Shown here: positions 17,586 to 27,111 of the stretch, piece after piece
Position numbering within the stretch: position 1 is the first letter of the stretch
How the letters are laid out: every line of letters begins with the position of its first letter
Assembly: GCF_001509795.1 (NCBI RefSeq)
Contig: NZ_LLZN01000127.1
Span: 62,001 to 126,000 of the forward strand
Source: Streptomyces sp. NRRL WC-3605
Lineage (GTDB): Bacteria; Actinomycetota; Actinomycetes; Streptomycetales; Streptomycetaceae
Direction: 5' to 3'
DNA: 64,000 nt
Position numbers and translations under genes: made by a program
The notes under the pieces: generated by a model
What the model was told of the DNA's origin: nothing
Databases searched by the model: none
The model's input: the letters and a program-made list of their open reading frames with translations, nothing else

Positions 17586-18274
17586 GGCGGAGTCTCCCGC
17601 ATCGTGTATCCCAGGCCGCGCAGCGTGTGGATCAGTCGCGGCTCACCCTCGGCCTCCATCTTGCGGCGCAGGTAACTCACGTACACCTGGAGGTTGTTGG
17701 CGGTGGCGCTCATGTCGAAGCCCCAGATCGCCTCGAACAGCGCGTCGCGGGTCAGGACCCGGGTCGCGTTGCGCATGAGGACCTGCAGGAGCGAGAACTC
17801 GGTCCGGGTCAGGCGCAGCGCCCGCCCGCCGCGCCACGCCTCGAACCTGTCGGGATCGAGCTGGACGTCGGCGAACGACAGGATCTGCGACTCCCCGTCG
17901 GCCGGCGAGCGCCGGCGCAGCAGGGCCCGCACCCGGGCCAGCAGCTCCTCGGTGGCGAACGGCTTGGGCAGGTAGTCGTCGGCGCCCGCGTCCAGCCCCG
18001 TGACCCGGTCGGAGACCTGGTCACGGGCGGTCAGCATCAGCACCGGCAGGTCCCGGCCCGCCGCCCGCAACCGCCGGCAGGTCTCCAGCCCGCCGAGGCG
18101 GGGCATCATCACGTCGAGGATCAGCAGATCCAGGGTGTCACCGTCGGCCCCGCCCACCCCGTCGAGCACGGCGAGACCGTTGGCGACGGTGCGGGTGTCG
18201 TAGCCCTCGACCTGGAGCACCCGCTCCAGGGACTCACGGATGGCCGCTTCATCATCGGCGATCATGATCCGCAC
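17582..18274 (-). CDS. OmpR/PhoB family response regulator
   Basis: 230 residues from GTG 18274, behind GGAAGGGGGG. Receiver domain 1-~118 with the acidic pair IADDE, phospho-acceptor Asp54 (LILDVMMP), Thr in MLTARD and Lys in YLPKPF. Trans_reg_C winged helix ~132-226 ([47 protein letters not shown]). It is phosphorylated by the kinase encoded immediately downstream. The actual target promoter is not visible. Confidence 0.94.
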   Translation of the reverse strand: MRIMIADDEAAIRESLERVLQVEGYDTRTVANGLAVLDGVGGADGDTLDLLILDVMMPRLGGLETCRRLRAAGRDLPVLMLTARDQVSDRVTGLDAGADDYLPKPFATEELLARVRALLRRRSPADGESQILSFADVQLDPDRFEAWRGGRALRLTRTEFSLLQVLMRNATRVLTRDALFEAIWGFDMSATANNLQVYVSYLRRKMEAEGEPRLIHTLRGLGYTMRETPP

Positions 18275-18376
18275 GCCGGCCCGCCCCCCTTCCGGTCGGT
18301 GTTTTTGCGGCTCATTGTCGCCGCTCGACCTGAGACGAGGCTTAGAGCCCGGCAATCGCCGGGTGGTGGGGACCGA

Positions 18377-18402
18377 GGCCCCTCGGGCGGTCCCGAGGGG
18401 CC
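18377..18402. terminator. Hairpin terminator between the VOC gene and the response regulator
   Basis: A perfect 10-bp stem (GGCCCCTCGG with CCGAGGGGCC) and a 6-nt loop, 30 bp beyond the VOC stop. It probably ends the VOC transcript before the regulator promoter. Confidence 0.7.
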
Positions 18403-18431
18403 GGCGATCGCGGACCGCCGGCCCCGGCGTG

Positions 18432-18881
18432 CTACTCCGACTCGGCCGCCAGTTCCGACAGCACCGCGTGCAGCGGCTGGGTCGCGCGGCGGCGGTACTC
18501 CTGGACGGACCAGCCGTTGCCGTCGGGGTCCTTGAAGTACATGAAGGTGGCGCCGTCGTCGGGGGAGTACTGCACCGGTTCGGACACGTCCAGGCCCCGC
18601 TCGCGCAGCTCCGCGTATGCCGCCTTGATGTCGGCCACGCAGAGCTGGAGGCCCTGGTAGGAGCCGGGCTGGGGGACGGTCTCGCCCTTGGTCAGGTCCC
18701 AGATGCTGTCGCCCAGGGCGATCGAGCAGCCGGACCCGGGCGGGGTCAGCTGCACGATGCGCATGCCCGGCATGACCTCCTGGTCGATGTCCACGTGGAA
18801 GCCGACCTTGTCGCGGTAGAAGTCACGGGCGCGGTCGATGTCGGTCACGGGCAGCGGGATCACTTCGAGGGTGAAGTCCAT
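18432..18881 (-). CDS. VOC (glyoxalase/bleomycin-resistance fold) family protein
   Basis: 149 residues from ATG 18881, behind CCGGAGG. The vicinal-oxygen-chelate domain shows both beta-alpha-beta-beta-beta halves: [19 protein letters not shown] at the start, [21 protein letters not shown] in the middle, and [17 protein letters not shown] carrying the second metal-ligand Glu. VOC proteins include glyoxalase I, dioxygenases and drug-binding proteins; this sequence does not allow a choice. A common Streptomyces gene between glnA2 and glnE. Confidence 0.88.
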   Translation of the reverse strand: MDFTLEVIPLPVTDIDRARDFYRDKVGFHVDIDQEVMPGMRIVQLTPPGSGCSIALGDSIWDLTKGETVPQPGSYQGLQLCVADIKAAYAELRERGLDVSEPVQYSPDDGATFMYFKDPDGNGWSVQEYRRRATQPLHAVLSELAAESE

Positions 18882-18973
18882 CAGCGGTCCTCCGGGGTCG
18901 ACGGCGGCGGGTCTGCCTGAACGGCTCACCCTTACCGAAGCCGAAATCCGCACGGGGCGCCACCGAAACGCCC

Positions 18974-19039
18974 GGACCGGACACACCCGCCCGCCGGCCA
19001 TCGCGCGGACCGGACACCCCCGCCCGCCGGCCATGGCGC
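18974..19039. repeat. Two tandem 33-bp units
   Basis: Unit 1 (18974-19006) and unit 2 (19007-19039) begin GGACCGGACAC and differ at two positions. They lie in the 322-bp non-coding gap between the VOC gene and glnE. The significance is unclear; slippage or recombination could create them. Confidence 0.75.
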
Positions 19040-19101
19040 GGGACGCGTCGGCGCCGACGGCCGGGACTGCGGCTAGGCTCGATCACGTGCGGCCTTGATC
19101 G

Positions 19102-19186
19102 GACGCGTCGACCCCTCAGACGCGTCCACCCCGAGACGCGTCCACCCCAAAGACGCGTCCACCCTGAGACGCGTACACCCCTGATC
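19102..19186. repeat. Five degenerate tandem repeats of 16-19 bp upstream of glnE
   Basis: Each unit starts GACGCGT and continues with a C/A-rich tail (CCACCCC-type). Units begin at 19102, 19119, 19135, 19152 and 19168. The array ends 17 bp before the glnE start, so it covers the leader or promoter. Each unit contains an ACGCGT hexamer, which could be a protein-binding core. Confidence 0.8.
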
Positions 19187-19203
19187 GGAACGGGAGGGCG
19201 AGC

Positions 19204-22203
19204 ATGACGGCGCCGGGACGCAGGAGCAGTACGTTCACTCGGCTGCTGCGGCACGGTTTCACCGACCCGTCGGCCGCCGAACGCCTCCTGGACAGCCCCG
19301 ACCTCACCCCCCTCAGGAACGACCCCGTCCTCCTGGAGGCCCTGGGCGCCACCGCCGACCCCGACCTGGCGCTGAACGGCCTCGTCCGGCTCACCGAGGC
19401 CCAGCCGACCCCCGCCGACCGGCGCGAGCTGCTCGACACCCTGATAGCGGCCAAGCCGCTGCGCGACCGGCTGCTCGGCGTGCTCGGCGCCTCCGCCGCC
19501 CTCGCCGACCACCTCGCCCGGCACCCCGGCGACTGGCAGGTCCTGGTCACCTACGAGCCCCGCGACCTGCACCCCGACGTGGAGGAGTTCGAACGGGCCC
19601 TCGCCGAGGCCGGCGACCCCGTCGCCCTGCGCGTCGCCTACCGGCGCTGCCTGCTCTCCATCGCCGCCCGGGACGTGTGCGGCACCACCGACCTCGCCCA
19701 GACCGCCGCCGAGCTCGCCGACCTCGCCACCGCCACCCTGCGCGCAGCCCTCGCCCTCGCCACCGCCGACGCCCCGCAGGACGCCGAGCAGTGCCGGCTC
19801 GCGGTGATCGCGATGGGCAAGTGCGGCGGCCACGAGCTCAACTACGTCTCCGACGTCGACGTCATCTTCGTGGGCGAGAGCGCCGACGGCGCCGACGAGG
19901 GCAAGGCCCTGCAGGCCGCCACCCGGCTCGCCTCGCACATGATGCGGATCTGCTCCGAGACCACCGTCGAGGGCTCCATCTGGCCCGTCGACGCCAACCT
20001 GCGCCCCGAGGGCCGCAACGGCCCCCTGGTGCGCACCCTCAGCAGCCACCTCGCCTACTACCAGCGCTGGGCCAAGACCTGGGAGTTCCAGGCGCTGCTC
20101 AAGGCCCGCCCGGTCGCGGGCGACCTGGAGCTGGGCGCCGAGTACGTCGCCGCGCTGCGGCCCCTGGTGTGGAAGGCCGCCGAGCGCGACAACTTCGTCG
20201 CGGACGTGCAGAAGATGCGCCGCCGCGTCGTCGAGAACATCCCGGTGTCCGAGGTCGACCGGCAGCTCAAGCTCGGCCCCGGCGGCCTGCGGGACGTCGA
20301 GTTCGCCGTGCAGCTGCTCCAGCTGGTGCACGGCCGCGACGACGCCGCCCTGCGCAGCGGCACCACCCTGGACGCCCTCCAGGCCCTCGCCGCCGGCGGC
20401 TACGTCGGCCGGGCGGACGCCGCGCAGCTCGACGCCGCCTACCGCTTCCTGCGTTCCATGGAGCACCGCATCCAGCTGCACCGGCTGCGACGCACCCACC
20501 TGGTCCCCGAGGACGACGCCGACCTGCGCCGCATCGGCCGCTCCCTCGGTCTGCGCGCCGACCCGGTCGCCGAGCTGACCCGCGAGTGGAAACGGCACAG
20601 CAGCGTCGTACGGCGGCTGCACGAGAAGCTCTTCTACCGGCCGCTGCTGGACGCCGTCGCCCAGCTCGCCCCCGGCGAGGCCCGGCTCAGCGCGGGCGCG
20701 GCCCGGGAACGGCTCATCGCCCTCGGCTACGCCGATCCCGCCTCGGCGCTGCGGCACCTGGAGGCGCTGGCCTCCGGGGTGACCCGCGCGGCGGCGATCC
20801 AGCGCACCCTGCTGCCCGTCCTGCTGGGCTGGTTCGCGGACTCCGCCGACCCGGACTCCGGGCTGCTGAACTTCCGCAAGGTCTCCGACGCGCTCGGCAA
20901 GACCCCCTGGTACCTGCGGCTGCTGCGCGACGAGGGCGCCGCCGCCGAGAACCTCGCCCGGGTCCTGTCGGCGGGCCGGCTCGCCCCCGACCTGCTGATG
21001 CGTGCACCGGAGGCCGTCGCGCTGCTCGGCGACGGCGACGGCGGCACGGGTCTGGAGCCCCGCACGCGGGCCCATCTGGACCAGGAGGTCCTGGCGGCGG
21101 TGCGCCGCGCCGACAACGCCGCCCAGGCCGTCACGGCGGCCCGTGGCGTCCGGCGCCGCGAGCTGTTCCGCACGGCGGCCGCGGACATCGTGGACTCCTA
21201 CGGCACCGAGACCAAACCGGCCGAGGCCGACCAGGGCGCCCTCGTGGACCGGGTCGGCGCAGCGGTCTCCGACCTCACGGCGGCGACGCTGGCCGGCACC
21301 CTGCGCGCAGTCGTCCGCGAGGGCTGGGGCGACACCCTGCCCACCCGCTTCGCGATCATCGGCATGGGCCGCTTCGGCGGGCACGAGCTGGGCTACGGCA
21401 GCGACGCGGACGTCCTGTTCGTGCACGAGCCGCGCGACGGAGTCGACGACCAGGAGGCCGGCGCCGCGGCCAACCGCGTCGTGGCGGAGATGCGGCGGCT
21501 GCTCCAGATCCCCAGCGCCGACCCGCCGCTGCTGATCGACGCCGATCTGCGCCCCGAGGGCAAGTCCGGGCCGCTGGTGCGCACCCTGAATTCGTACGCG
21601 GCCTACTACCGGCGCTGGTCGCTCGGGTGGGAGTCGCAGGCGCTGCTGCGGGCCGAGCCGGTCGCGGGCGACGACGATCTCGCCGGACGGTTCGTCGAGC
21701 TGATCGACCCGCTGCGCTATCCCGCGCGAGGGCTCGACGAGGAGGCCGTACGGGAGATCCGGCGGCTGAAGGCGCGCATGGAGTCCGAGCGCCTGCCGCG
21801 CGGCGCCGACCCGAAGCTGCACACCAAGCTGGGCCCCGGCGGGCTCTCGGACGTCGAGTGGACCGTCCAGCTGCTTCAGCTGCGGCACGGCGCCGAGGAG
21901 CCCGGACTGCGCACCACCCGCACCCGCGAGGCCCTGTCCGCGGCCCGTGCGGCCGGGCTCATCGGCGAGGAGGACGCCGGGATCCTGGACGAGGCGTGGG
22001 TGCTGGCGACCCGCGTGCGCAACGCCGTGATGCTGGTGCGCGGACGCGCCGGCGACACCTTCCCGTCGGACCCGCGCGAGCTGGCGGCGGTCGGCCGGTA
22101 CCTGGGGTACGAGCCCGGTCACGTGGGCGACATGCTGGACGACTACCGCCGTACGGCCCGGCGGGCACGCGGCGTGGTGGACGAGCTGTTCTACGGCGGG
22201 TGA
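19204..22203 (+). CDS. glnE: Bifunctional glutamine synthetase adenylyltransferase/deadenylyltransferase
   Basis: 999 residues, the standard length. It adds or removes AMP on Tyr397 of GlnA to tune glutamine synthesis to nitrogen supply, in the cytosol. Two nucleotidyltransferase domains are obvious: the deadenylylase with GMGKCGGHELNYVSDVDV (~204-221) and the adenylylase with GMGRFGGHELGYGSDADV (~721-738). Each is followed by the conserved DANLRPEG or DADLRPEG and then a KLGPGGLRDVEF or KLGPGGLSDVEW helix. ATG 19204 follows GGGAGGG. Its substrate gene glnA lies at 52869 in this window. A tandem repeat array precedes the start. Confidence 0.98.
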   Translation: MTAPGRRSSTFTRLLRHGFTDPSAAERLLDSPDLTPLRNDPVLLEALGATADPDLALNGLVRLTEAQPTPADRRELLDTLIAAKPLRDRLLGVLGASAALADHLARHPGDWQVLVTYEPRDLHPDVEEFERALAEAGDPVALRVAYRRCLLSIAARDVCGTTDLAQTAAELADLATATLRAALALATADAPQDAEQCRLAVIAMGKCGGHELNYVSDVDVIFVGESADGADEGKALQAATRLASHMMRICSETTVEGSIWPVDANLRPEGRNGPLVRTLSSHLAYYQRWAKTWEFQALLKARPVAGDLELGAEYVAALRPLVWKAAERDNFVADVQKMRRRVVENIPVSEVDRQLKLGPGGLRDVEFAVQLLQLVHGRDDAALRSGTTLDALQALAAGGYVGRADAAQLDAAYRFLRSMEHRIQLHRLRRTHLVPEDDADLRRIGRSLGLRADPVAELTREWKRHSSVVRRLHEKLFYRPLLDAVAQLAPGEARLSAGAARERLIALGYADPASALRHLEALASGVTRAAAIQRTLLPVLLGWFADSADPDSGLLNFRKVSDALGKTPWYLRLLRDEGAAAENLARVLSAGRLAPDLLMRAPEAVALLGDGDGGTGLEPRTRAHLDQEVLAAVRRADNAAQAVTAARGVRRRELFRTAAADIVDSYGTETKPAEADQGALVDRVGAAVSDLTAATLAGTLRAVVREGWGDTLPTRFAIIGMGRFGGHELGYGSDADVLFVHEPRDGVDDQEAGAAANRVVAEMRRLLQIPSADPPLLIDADLRPEGKSGPLVRTLNSYAAYYRRWSLGWESQALLRAEPVAGDDDLAGRFVELIDPLRYPARGLDEEAVREIRRLKARMESERLPRGADPKLHTKLGPGGLSDVEWTVQLLQLRHGAEEPGLRTTRTREALSAARAAGLIGEEDAGILDEAWVLATRVRNAVMLVRGRAGDTFPSDPRELAAVGRYLGYEPGHVGDMLDDYRRTARRARGVVDELFYGG

Positions 22204-22210
22204 GCGCCGG

Positions 22211-22235
22211 CTAGGGGGTGTCAGACACCCCCTAG
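22211..22235. terminator. Perfect palindrome between glnE and the PAP2 gene, containing the PAP2 stop codon
   Basis: A 12-1-12 perfect palindrome, arms CTAGGGGGTGTC and GACACCCCCTAG, 7 bp after the glnE stop. Its right end supplies the TAG of the convergent PAP2 gene (22232-22234). Probably a bidirectional terminator. Same class as the hairpins at 2230, 54941 and 61645. Confidence 0.75.
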
Positions 22236-23167
22236 GGGCCCGACCGCGTGCGGGCCGGCACCGGGGGGTCCGCCTCGGCCGCCGCGGGGACGGGCTCCGC
22301 GCCGGGGGCCCGCGACGGTCGTGCCGGCGTCCCGGTGCGTCCGGGGACGGGAACCGCCTGGGGCAGCCGGTAGGGGAGCGCCCCGTACCAGAGGCGGGCC
22401 ACCGTGAACCCGAAGGCCAGGCAGATCAGGCCGCCGACCGCGTCGAGCCAGAAGTGGTTGGCCGTCGCGACGATCACGACGAGGGTCGCCACGGGATAGA
22501 GCAGCCCGAGGATCCGGACCCACGGGGTCCGCGCCAGGATGAAGATCGTCAGTCCGCTCCACACCGACCAGCCGATGTGCATGGACGGCATCGCGGCGTA
22601 CTGGTTCGACATGTTCTTCAGGTCGCCGGAGGCCATCGAGCCCCACGTGTCGTGAGCGAGGACCGTGTCGATGAAGCCGGTGTTCGTCATCAGCCGCGGG
22701 GGAGCGAGCGGATACAGGTAGTAACCGACCAGGGCCACACCGGTGGTGGCGAAGAGGACCAGGCGGGTCGCCGCGTAGCGGCCGGGGTGCCGACGGTACA
22801 GCCAGACCAGCACCGCGAGCGTCACCACGAAGTGCAGCGTGGCGTAGTAGTAGTTCATCCCGACGATCAGCCAAGTCACGCCGTTGACCGTGTGGTTGAC
22901 GGACTCCTCGACGGCGATGCCGAGGCTGTGCTCGAGCCGCCACAGCCAGTCGGCGTTGCTCAGCGCCTCGGCGCGCTGCTCCGGGACGGCGTTGCGGATC
23001 AGGGAGTACGTCCAGTAACTCACCGCGATCAGCAGGATCTCGAACCACAGACGTGGTCGTCGGGGAGCGCGCAGACGTCGCAGGAGTCCCGGTCCCGTCC
23101 TCTCCGCGACGGGGTGCGGGACGGCTTCTTCAGGGCCTTCGCGTGTCGTCACGGTAGCGTCACCCAT
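22232..23167 (-). CDS. PAP2 superfamily membrane phosphatase/inositolphosphotransferase-like protein
   Basis: 311 residues from ATG 23167 (a GTG at 23173 is the alternative; neither has a strong ribosome site). About six hydrophobic helices. The PAP2 catalytic motifs of the AUR1/PAP2_3 type are present: YAAMPSMHIGW (His199) and ATANHFWLDAVGG (His240, Asp244). Such proteins hydrolyse or transfer phospho groups of lipids at the outer membrane face. The C-terminal ~45 residues are a Pro/Ala-rich tail. Substrate unknown. Confidence 0.88.
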   Translation of the reverse strand: MGDATVTTREGPEEAVPHPVAERTGPGLLRRLRAPRRPRLWFEILLIAVSYWTYSLIRNAVPEQRAEALSNADWLWRLEHSLGIAVEESVNHTVNGVTWLIVGMNYYYATLHFVVTLAVLVWLYRRHPGRYAATRLVLFATTGVALVGYYLYPLAPPRLMTNTGFIDTVLAHDTWGSMASGDLKNMSNQYAAMPSMHIGWSVWSGLTIFILARTPWVRILGLLYPVATLVVIVATANHFWLDAVGGLICLAFGFTVARLWYGALPYRLPQAVPVPGRTGTPARPSRAPGAEPVPAAAEADPPVPARTRSGP

Positions 23168-23284
23168 AGGCACAGAGTCTGCCAGAAAAGACTTCTCCGA
23201 CCGATCATCCTCCGGTCGGGTCCGTGACGCACGTTCTGCCGCTTTTCTCCTCCCGGGGGAGTAGGCCGCAGGTCCCGGTGACCC

Positions 23285-24319
23285 CTAGGTGCGCACTCGG
23301 TCGCCGGGCGCGGAGGCCGTCGAGCCGCGGACGACCAGCTCCGGCATGAACACGAACTCGCTGTGCGGTGCCGGGGTTCCGCCGATCTCCTCGAGCAGCG
23401 TGCGCACGGCGGCCTGGCCCATGGCCGGGACCGGCTTGCGGACCGTGGTGAGGGGCGGGTCGGTGAAGGCGATCAGCGGGGAGTCGTCGAAACCGACGAC
23501 CGAGATGTCGGTGGGGACCTCGAGGCCCTGCTGGCGGGCCGCGCGTATCGCGCCCAGCGCCATCATGTCGCTGGCGCAGACCACGGCCGTGCAGTCGCGG
23601 GCGATGAGGGCGGTGGCGGCGGCCTGCCCGCCCTCCAGGGTGTACAGGGAGTGCTGCACCAGGTCCCGCTCGACGACGTCCGGCGCCAGGTTCAGCTGGT
23701 CCTGCACGGTCCGGACGAACCCCTCGATCTTGCGCTGCACCGGCACGAACCGCTTCGGGCCGAGGGCCAGACCGATCCGGGTGTGCCCGAGGGAGACGAG
23801 GTGGGTCACCGCCAGCGACATCGCCGCCCGGTCGTCGGGGGAGATGAAGGGCGCCTGGACCTTGGGGGAGAAGCCGTCGACCAGGACGAAGGGCACGCCC
23901 TGGGCGCGCAGCCGCTCGTAGCGCTGCATGTCCGCGGTGGTGTCCGCGTGCAGACCGGAGACATAGATGATGCCCGCGACCCCCCGGTCCACGAGCATCT
24001 CGGTGAGCTCGTCCTCCGTGGACCCGCCGGGCGTCTGGGTGGCCAGCACGGGCGTGTAGCCCTGTCGGGTCAGCGCCTGGCCGATGACCTGGGCGAGCGC
24101 CGGGAATATCGGGTTCTCCAGCTCGGGTGTGATCAGCCCAACCAGGCCCTCACTGCGCTGTCGGAGCCGCACCGGACGCTCGTAGCCGAGCACGTCGAGT
24201 GCGGCCAGCACGGACTGGCGGGTGGTGGCGGCGACGCCCGGCTTCCCGTTGAGGACGCGGCTGACGGTCGCTTCGCTGACCCCCGCCTGAGCAGCGATGT
24301 CGGCAAGCCGTGTGGTCAC
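23285..24319 (-). CDS. malR: LacI family maltose-operon repressor MalR
   Basis: 344 residues if started at GTG 24319, which places the HTH (RLADIAAQAGVSEATVSRVLNG) at the very N-terminus as in known MalR/Reg1 proteins. An in-frame ATG at 24412 has a better ribosome site (GAGGGAG) and would add 31 Arg/Pro-rich residues, so the start is open. The hinge helix region (KPGVAATTRQSVLAALDVLGY) and the periplasmic-binding-protein-like effector domain are typical (VSVVGFDDSPLIAFTDPPLTTV). It is divergent from malE, and half-sites in the intergenic region fit repression of malEFG-aglA, with maltose or a maltodextrin as inducer. Confidence 0.92.
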   Translation of the reverse strand: MTTRLADIAAQAGVSEATVSRVLNGKPGVAATTRQSVLAALDVLGYERPVRLRQRSEGLVGLITPELENPIFPALAQVIGQALTRQGYTPVLATQTPGGSTEDELTEMLVDRGVAGIIYVSGLHADTTADMQRYERLRAQGVPFVLVDGFSPKVQAPFISPDDRAAMSLAVTHLVSLGHTRIGLALGPKRFVPVQRKIEGFVRTVQDQLNLAPDVVERDLVQHSLYTLEGGQAAATALIARDCTAVVCASDMMALGAIRAARQQGLEVPTDISVVGFDDSPLIAFTDPPLTTVRKPVPAMGQAAVRTLLEEIGGTPAPHSEFVFMPELVVRGSTASAPGDRVRT

Positions 24320-24435
24320 GGCACCGGACTGTACCTGTCGTATGCCGCCTTGCACACCAATCGGACGCCGAGGGCGACCCGTTGGCCGGCTCGTACGGGG
24401 CTGCTGCGTCATCGCGCTCCCTCGTGGAAGTCATA

Positions 24436-24586
24436 GCAAGAGCTTGCAGAGTCTTGCACAAGTGGACCGCGTACCGCTCCACCCCTGTAAGGAAGCGTCT
24501 CACAGCGGTCGCCGGACGGTCACGCCGGGATAACTTCCGTGTTCCCTTGCACTTTTTTGCTGCAAGGTCTTTCGCAAGGATTGCAT
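24436..24586. promoter_or_regulatory. MalR operator region between malR and malE
   Basis: Repeated CTTGCA/TGCAAG half-sites stand out: GCAAG-AG-CTTGC (24436-24447) followed by CTTGCA (24453-24458); then CTTGCA (24546-24551) nine bases from TGCAAG (24561-24566), CGCAAG (24573-24578) and TTGCA (24581-24585). These resemble the operators reported for the Streptomyces LacI-type maltose repressors. The two clusters probably control the malR and malE promoters respectively. Confidence 0.75.
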
Positions 24587-24700
24587 CGCTGTTACGTTCA
24601 CGTCGCCCGGCGGCCGCAAAGGCGCAGTCGGCACGACAGCAGGGGCAGGCAGACGGGGCCGCCCCCGCATCACACGGGCTTTCACCCTCAAGGAGAACTC

Positions 24701-25972
24701 ATGCGGCGTGGCATAGCGGCCAGCGCGCTGGTGGCGTCCCTCGCCCTCGCGGCGACGGCCTGCGGCGGGGACGACAGTGGCAGCGACTCGAGCGGTCCGG
24801 TGACCATCACCTGGTGGGACACCTCCAACGCGACCAACGAGGCGCCGACGTACAAGGCCCTGGTCAAGGAGTTCGAGGCCGCCAACAAGGACATCAAGGT
24901 CAAGTACGTCAACGTCCCCTTCGACCAGGCGCAGAACAAGTTCGACACCGCCGCCGGTTCCAAGGGTGCCCCCGACATCCTGCGCTCCGAGGTCGGCTGG
25001 ACCCCGGCCTTCGCGAAGAAGGGCTTCTTCCTGCCGCTGGACGGCACCGACGCCCTCGCCGAGCAGGACAAGTTCAAGTCCAACCTGCTGGAGCAGGCCA
25101 AGTACGAGGGCAAGACGTACGGCGTCCCGCTCGTCACGGACACGCTCGCGCTCGTCTACAACAAGCAGCTCTTCGAGAAGGCCGGCATCACCGAGGCCCC
25201 CAAGACCTGGGAGGACCTCAAGAAGGCGGCCGCCACGATCAAGGGCAAGACCGGCGTCGACGGCTACTGGGGCTCCACCCAGGCCTACTACGCCCAGTCC
25301 TTCCTCTACGGCGAGGGCACCGACACGGTCGACGCCGACGCCAAGAAGATCACCGTCAACTCGGCGGAGGCGAAGAAGGCGTACGGCACCTGGCTCGACC
25401 TGTTCGACGGCAAGGGCCTGCACAAGGCAGACACGACCGCCGACGCGTACGCCCACATCCAGGACGCGTTCGTCAACGGCAAGGTCGCCGCGATCGTCCA
25501 GGGCCCCTGGGAGATCACGAACTTCTACAAGGGCTCCGCGTTCAAGGACAAGGCCAACCTGGGCATCGCCACCGTCCCGGCCGGCTCCAGCGGCAAGGCG
25601 GGCGCCCCGACCGGCGGCCACAACCTGTCCGTCTACGCCGGCTCCGACGAGGCCCACCAGAAGGCCGCGCTGAAGTTCGTGAACTTCATGACGAGCGCGA
25701 AGTCCCAGGAGGCCATCGCGCTGAAGAACAGCACGCTGCCCACCCGTGACGACGCGTACACCGACAAGGTCAAGGCCGACCCGGGCATCGCCGGCTACCA
25801 GGGTGTCCTCGCCGCCGCCCAGCCGCGCCCGGCGCTGCCGGAGTACAGCTCCCTGTGGGGCCCGCTCGACACCGAGCTGCCCAAGATCGCGGGTGGCAAG
25901 GAGTCCCTGGACAAGGGCCTGAGCACCGCCGAGACGGCCATCGCCAAGCTGGTGCCCGACTTCAGCAAGTGA
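24701..25972 (+). CDS. malE: Maltose/maltodextrin ABC transporter substrate-binding lipoprotein
   Basis: 423 residues from ATG 24701, behind AAGGAG. A lipoprotein signal peptide ends in LAATAC with the lipidated Cys at 21. The mature protein is a family-1 solute-binding protein (VTITWWDTSNATNEAPTYKALVKEFE at its start, then NGKVAAIVQGPWEITNFY). It captures maltose or maltodextrins outside the cell for MalF/MalG. The ATPase is not in this cluster, and in Streptomyces a shared MsiK supplies it. First gene of malE-malF-malG-aglA, divergent from malR. Confidence 0.95.
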   Translation: MRRGIAASALVASLALAATACGGDDSGSDSSGPVTITWWDTSNATNEAPTYKALVKEFEAANKDIKVKYVNVPFDQAQNKFDTAAGSKGAPDILRSEVGWTPAFAKKGFFLPLDGTDALAEQDKFKSNLLEQAKYEGKTYGVPLVTDTLALVYNKQLFEKAGITEAPKTWEDLKKAAATIKGKTGVDGYWGSTQAYYAQSFLYGEGTDTVDADAKKITVNSAEAKKAYGTWLDLFDGKGLHKADTTADAYAHIQDAFVNGKVAAIVQGPWEITNFYKGSAFKDKANLGIATVPAGSSGKAGAPTGGHNLSVYAGSDEAHQKAALKFVNFMTSAKSQEAIALKNSTLPTRDDAYTDKVKADPGIAGYQGVLAAAQPRPALPEYSSLWGPLDTELPKIAGGKESLDKGLSTAETAIAKLVPDFSK

Positions 25973-26092
25973 GCCCCGCGTGGCCGCCGGACCGCCCTGT
26001 TGGGGCTGGGCAGTCCGGCGGCCGCCCGGCCGTCCCACCGGCCCTCTCCCCGGACTCCCCGGACTTCCTGAACTCCCAGAAGGTGTCGAACC

Positions 26093-27097
26093 ATGACAGT
26101 CGCCATCGACCGCGCGACCGGCAAGCGCCGCGGTGACCGTGCGCCCCGGCCAGGGCTCGGGCAGCGCCTGAAGAACAGCTACCAGAAGCACTGGTACGCG
26201 TACGCGATGATCGCCCCGGTGATCGTCGTGCTCGGCATCCTCGTGCTGTACCCGCTGGCCTACGGTCTGTACCTCACGCTGACCGACGCGAACAGCCTCA
26301 ACACCGCGCGCACGATCGGCGTCAACGAGATCGAGGCGACGTACAAGTTCATCGGCTTCGACAACTACGCCGACATCCTCTGGGGCGACACCTCCTACGA
26401 CCGCTTCTGGTCGCACTTCATCTGGACGATCGTGTGGACGGCCGCCTGTGTGGTCCTGCACTACTCGATCGGCCTCGGCCTGGCGCTGCTGCTCAACCAG
26501 AAGCTGCGCGGCCGCACCCTCTACCGCCTCGTCCTCGTCCTGCCGTGGGCCGTCCCCACCTTCGTCACCGTGTTCGGCTGGCGGTTCATGCTCGCGGACG
26601 GCGGGATCATCAACTCCGCGCTGGAGACCCTGCATCTGCCGGCCCCGCTGTGGCTGGAGGACACCTTCTGGCAGCGGTTCGCGGCGATCATGGTCAACAC
26701 CTGGTGCGGTGTCCCCTTCATGATGGTCTCCCTGCTCGGCGGCCTGCAGTCCATCGACGCCTCCCTCTACGAGGCCGCGGAGATGGACGGCGCCAGTGCC
26801 TGGCAGCGCTTCCGGTACGTCACCCTGCCGGGCCTGCGGACGGTCAGCTCCACCGTGGTCCTGCTCGGCATCATCTGGACCTTCAACCAGTTCGCCGTGA
26901 TCTTCCTGCTCTTCGGCAACACCGCCCCGGACGCGCAGATCCTCGTCACCTGGGCCTACTACCTCGGCTTCGGACAGCAACCGCGTGACTTCGCCCAGTC
27001 CGCCGCCTACGGCATCCTGCTGCTGGGCATCCTGATCGTCTTCACCTCGTTCTACCGCCGCTGGCTGAACCGCAACGAGCAGCAGCTCGCGATCTGA
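26093..27097 (+). CDS. malF: Maltose ABC transporter permease MalF
   Basis: 334 residues with an N-terminal cytoplasmic tail and about 6-7 helices (MIAPVIVVLGILVLYPLAYGLYL is TM1). The EAA loop reads YEAAEMDGASAWQRFRYVTLPG, which docks the ATPase. Binding_protein_dependent_transport_inner membrane family. It lies 120 bp after malE and 14 bp before malG. Together with MalG it forms the maltodextrin channel in the cytoplasmic membrane. Confidence 0.95.
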   Translation: MTVAIDRATGKRRGDRAPRPGLGQRLKNSYQKHWYAYAMIAPVIVVLGILVLYPLAYGLYLTLTDANSLNTARTIGVNEIEATYKFIGFDNYADILWGDTSYDRFWSHFIWTIVWTAACVVLHYSIGLGLALLLNQKLRGRTLYRLVLVLPWAVPTFVTVFGWRFMLADGGIINSALETLHLPAPLWLEDTFWQRFAAIMVNTWCGVPFMMVSLLGGLQSIDASLYEAAEMDGASAWQRFRYVTLPGLRTVSSTVVLLGIIWTFNQFAVIFLLFGNTAPDAQILVTWAYYLGFGQQPRDFAQSAAYGILLLGILIVFTSFYRRWLNRNEQQLAI

Positions 27098-27111
27098 GGC
27101 AGGAGTTCTTC

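Noticed and set aside
19102..19186. CRISPR array
   Set aside because: Units are contiguous 16-19 bp copies without unique spacers, and no cas gene is in the window.
18823..22122. An 1099-codon open frame antisense to glnE
   Set aside because: Composition is typical of a GC-rich shadow frame; no ribosome site or domain, while glnE on the other strand has all family motifs.
24500..26980. An 826-codon antisense frame over malE and malF
   Set aside because: It is a shadow of the maltose transporter genes with no recognisable protein features.
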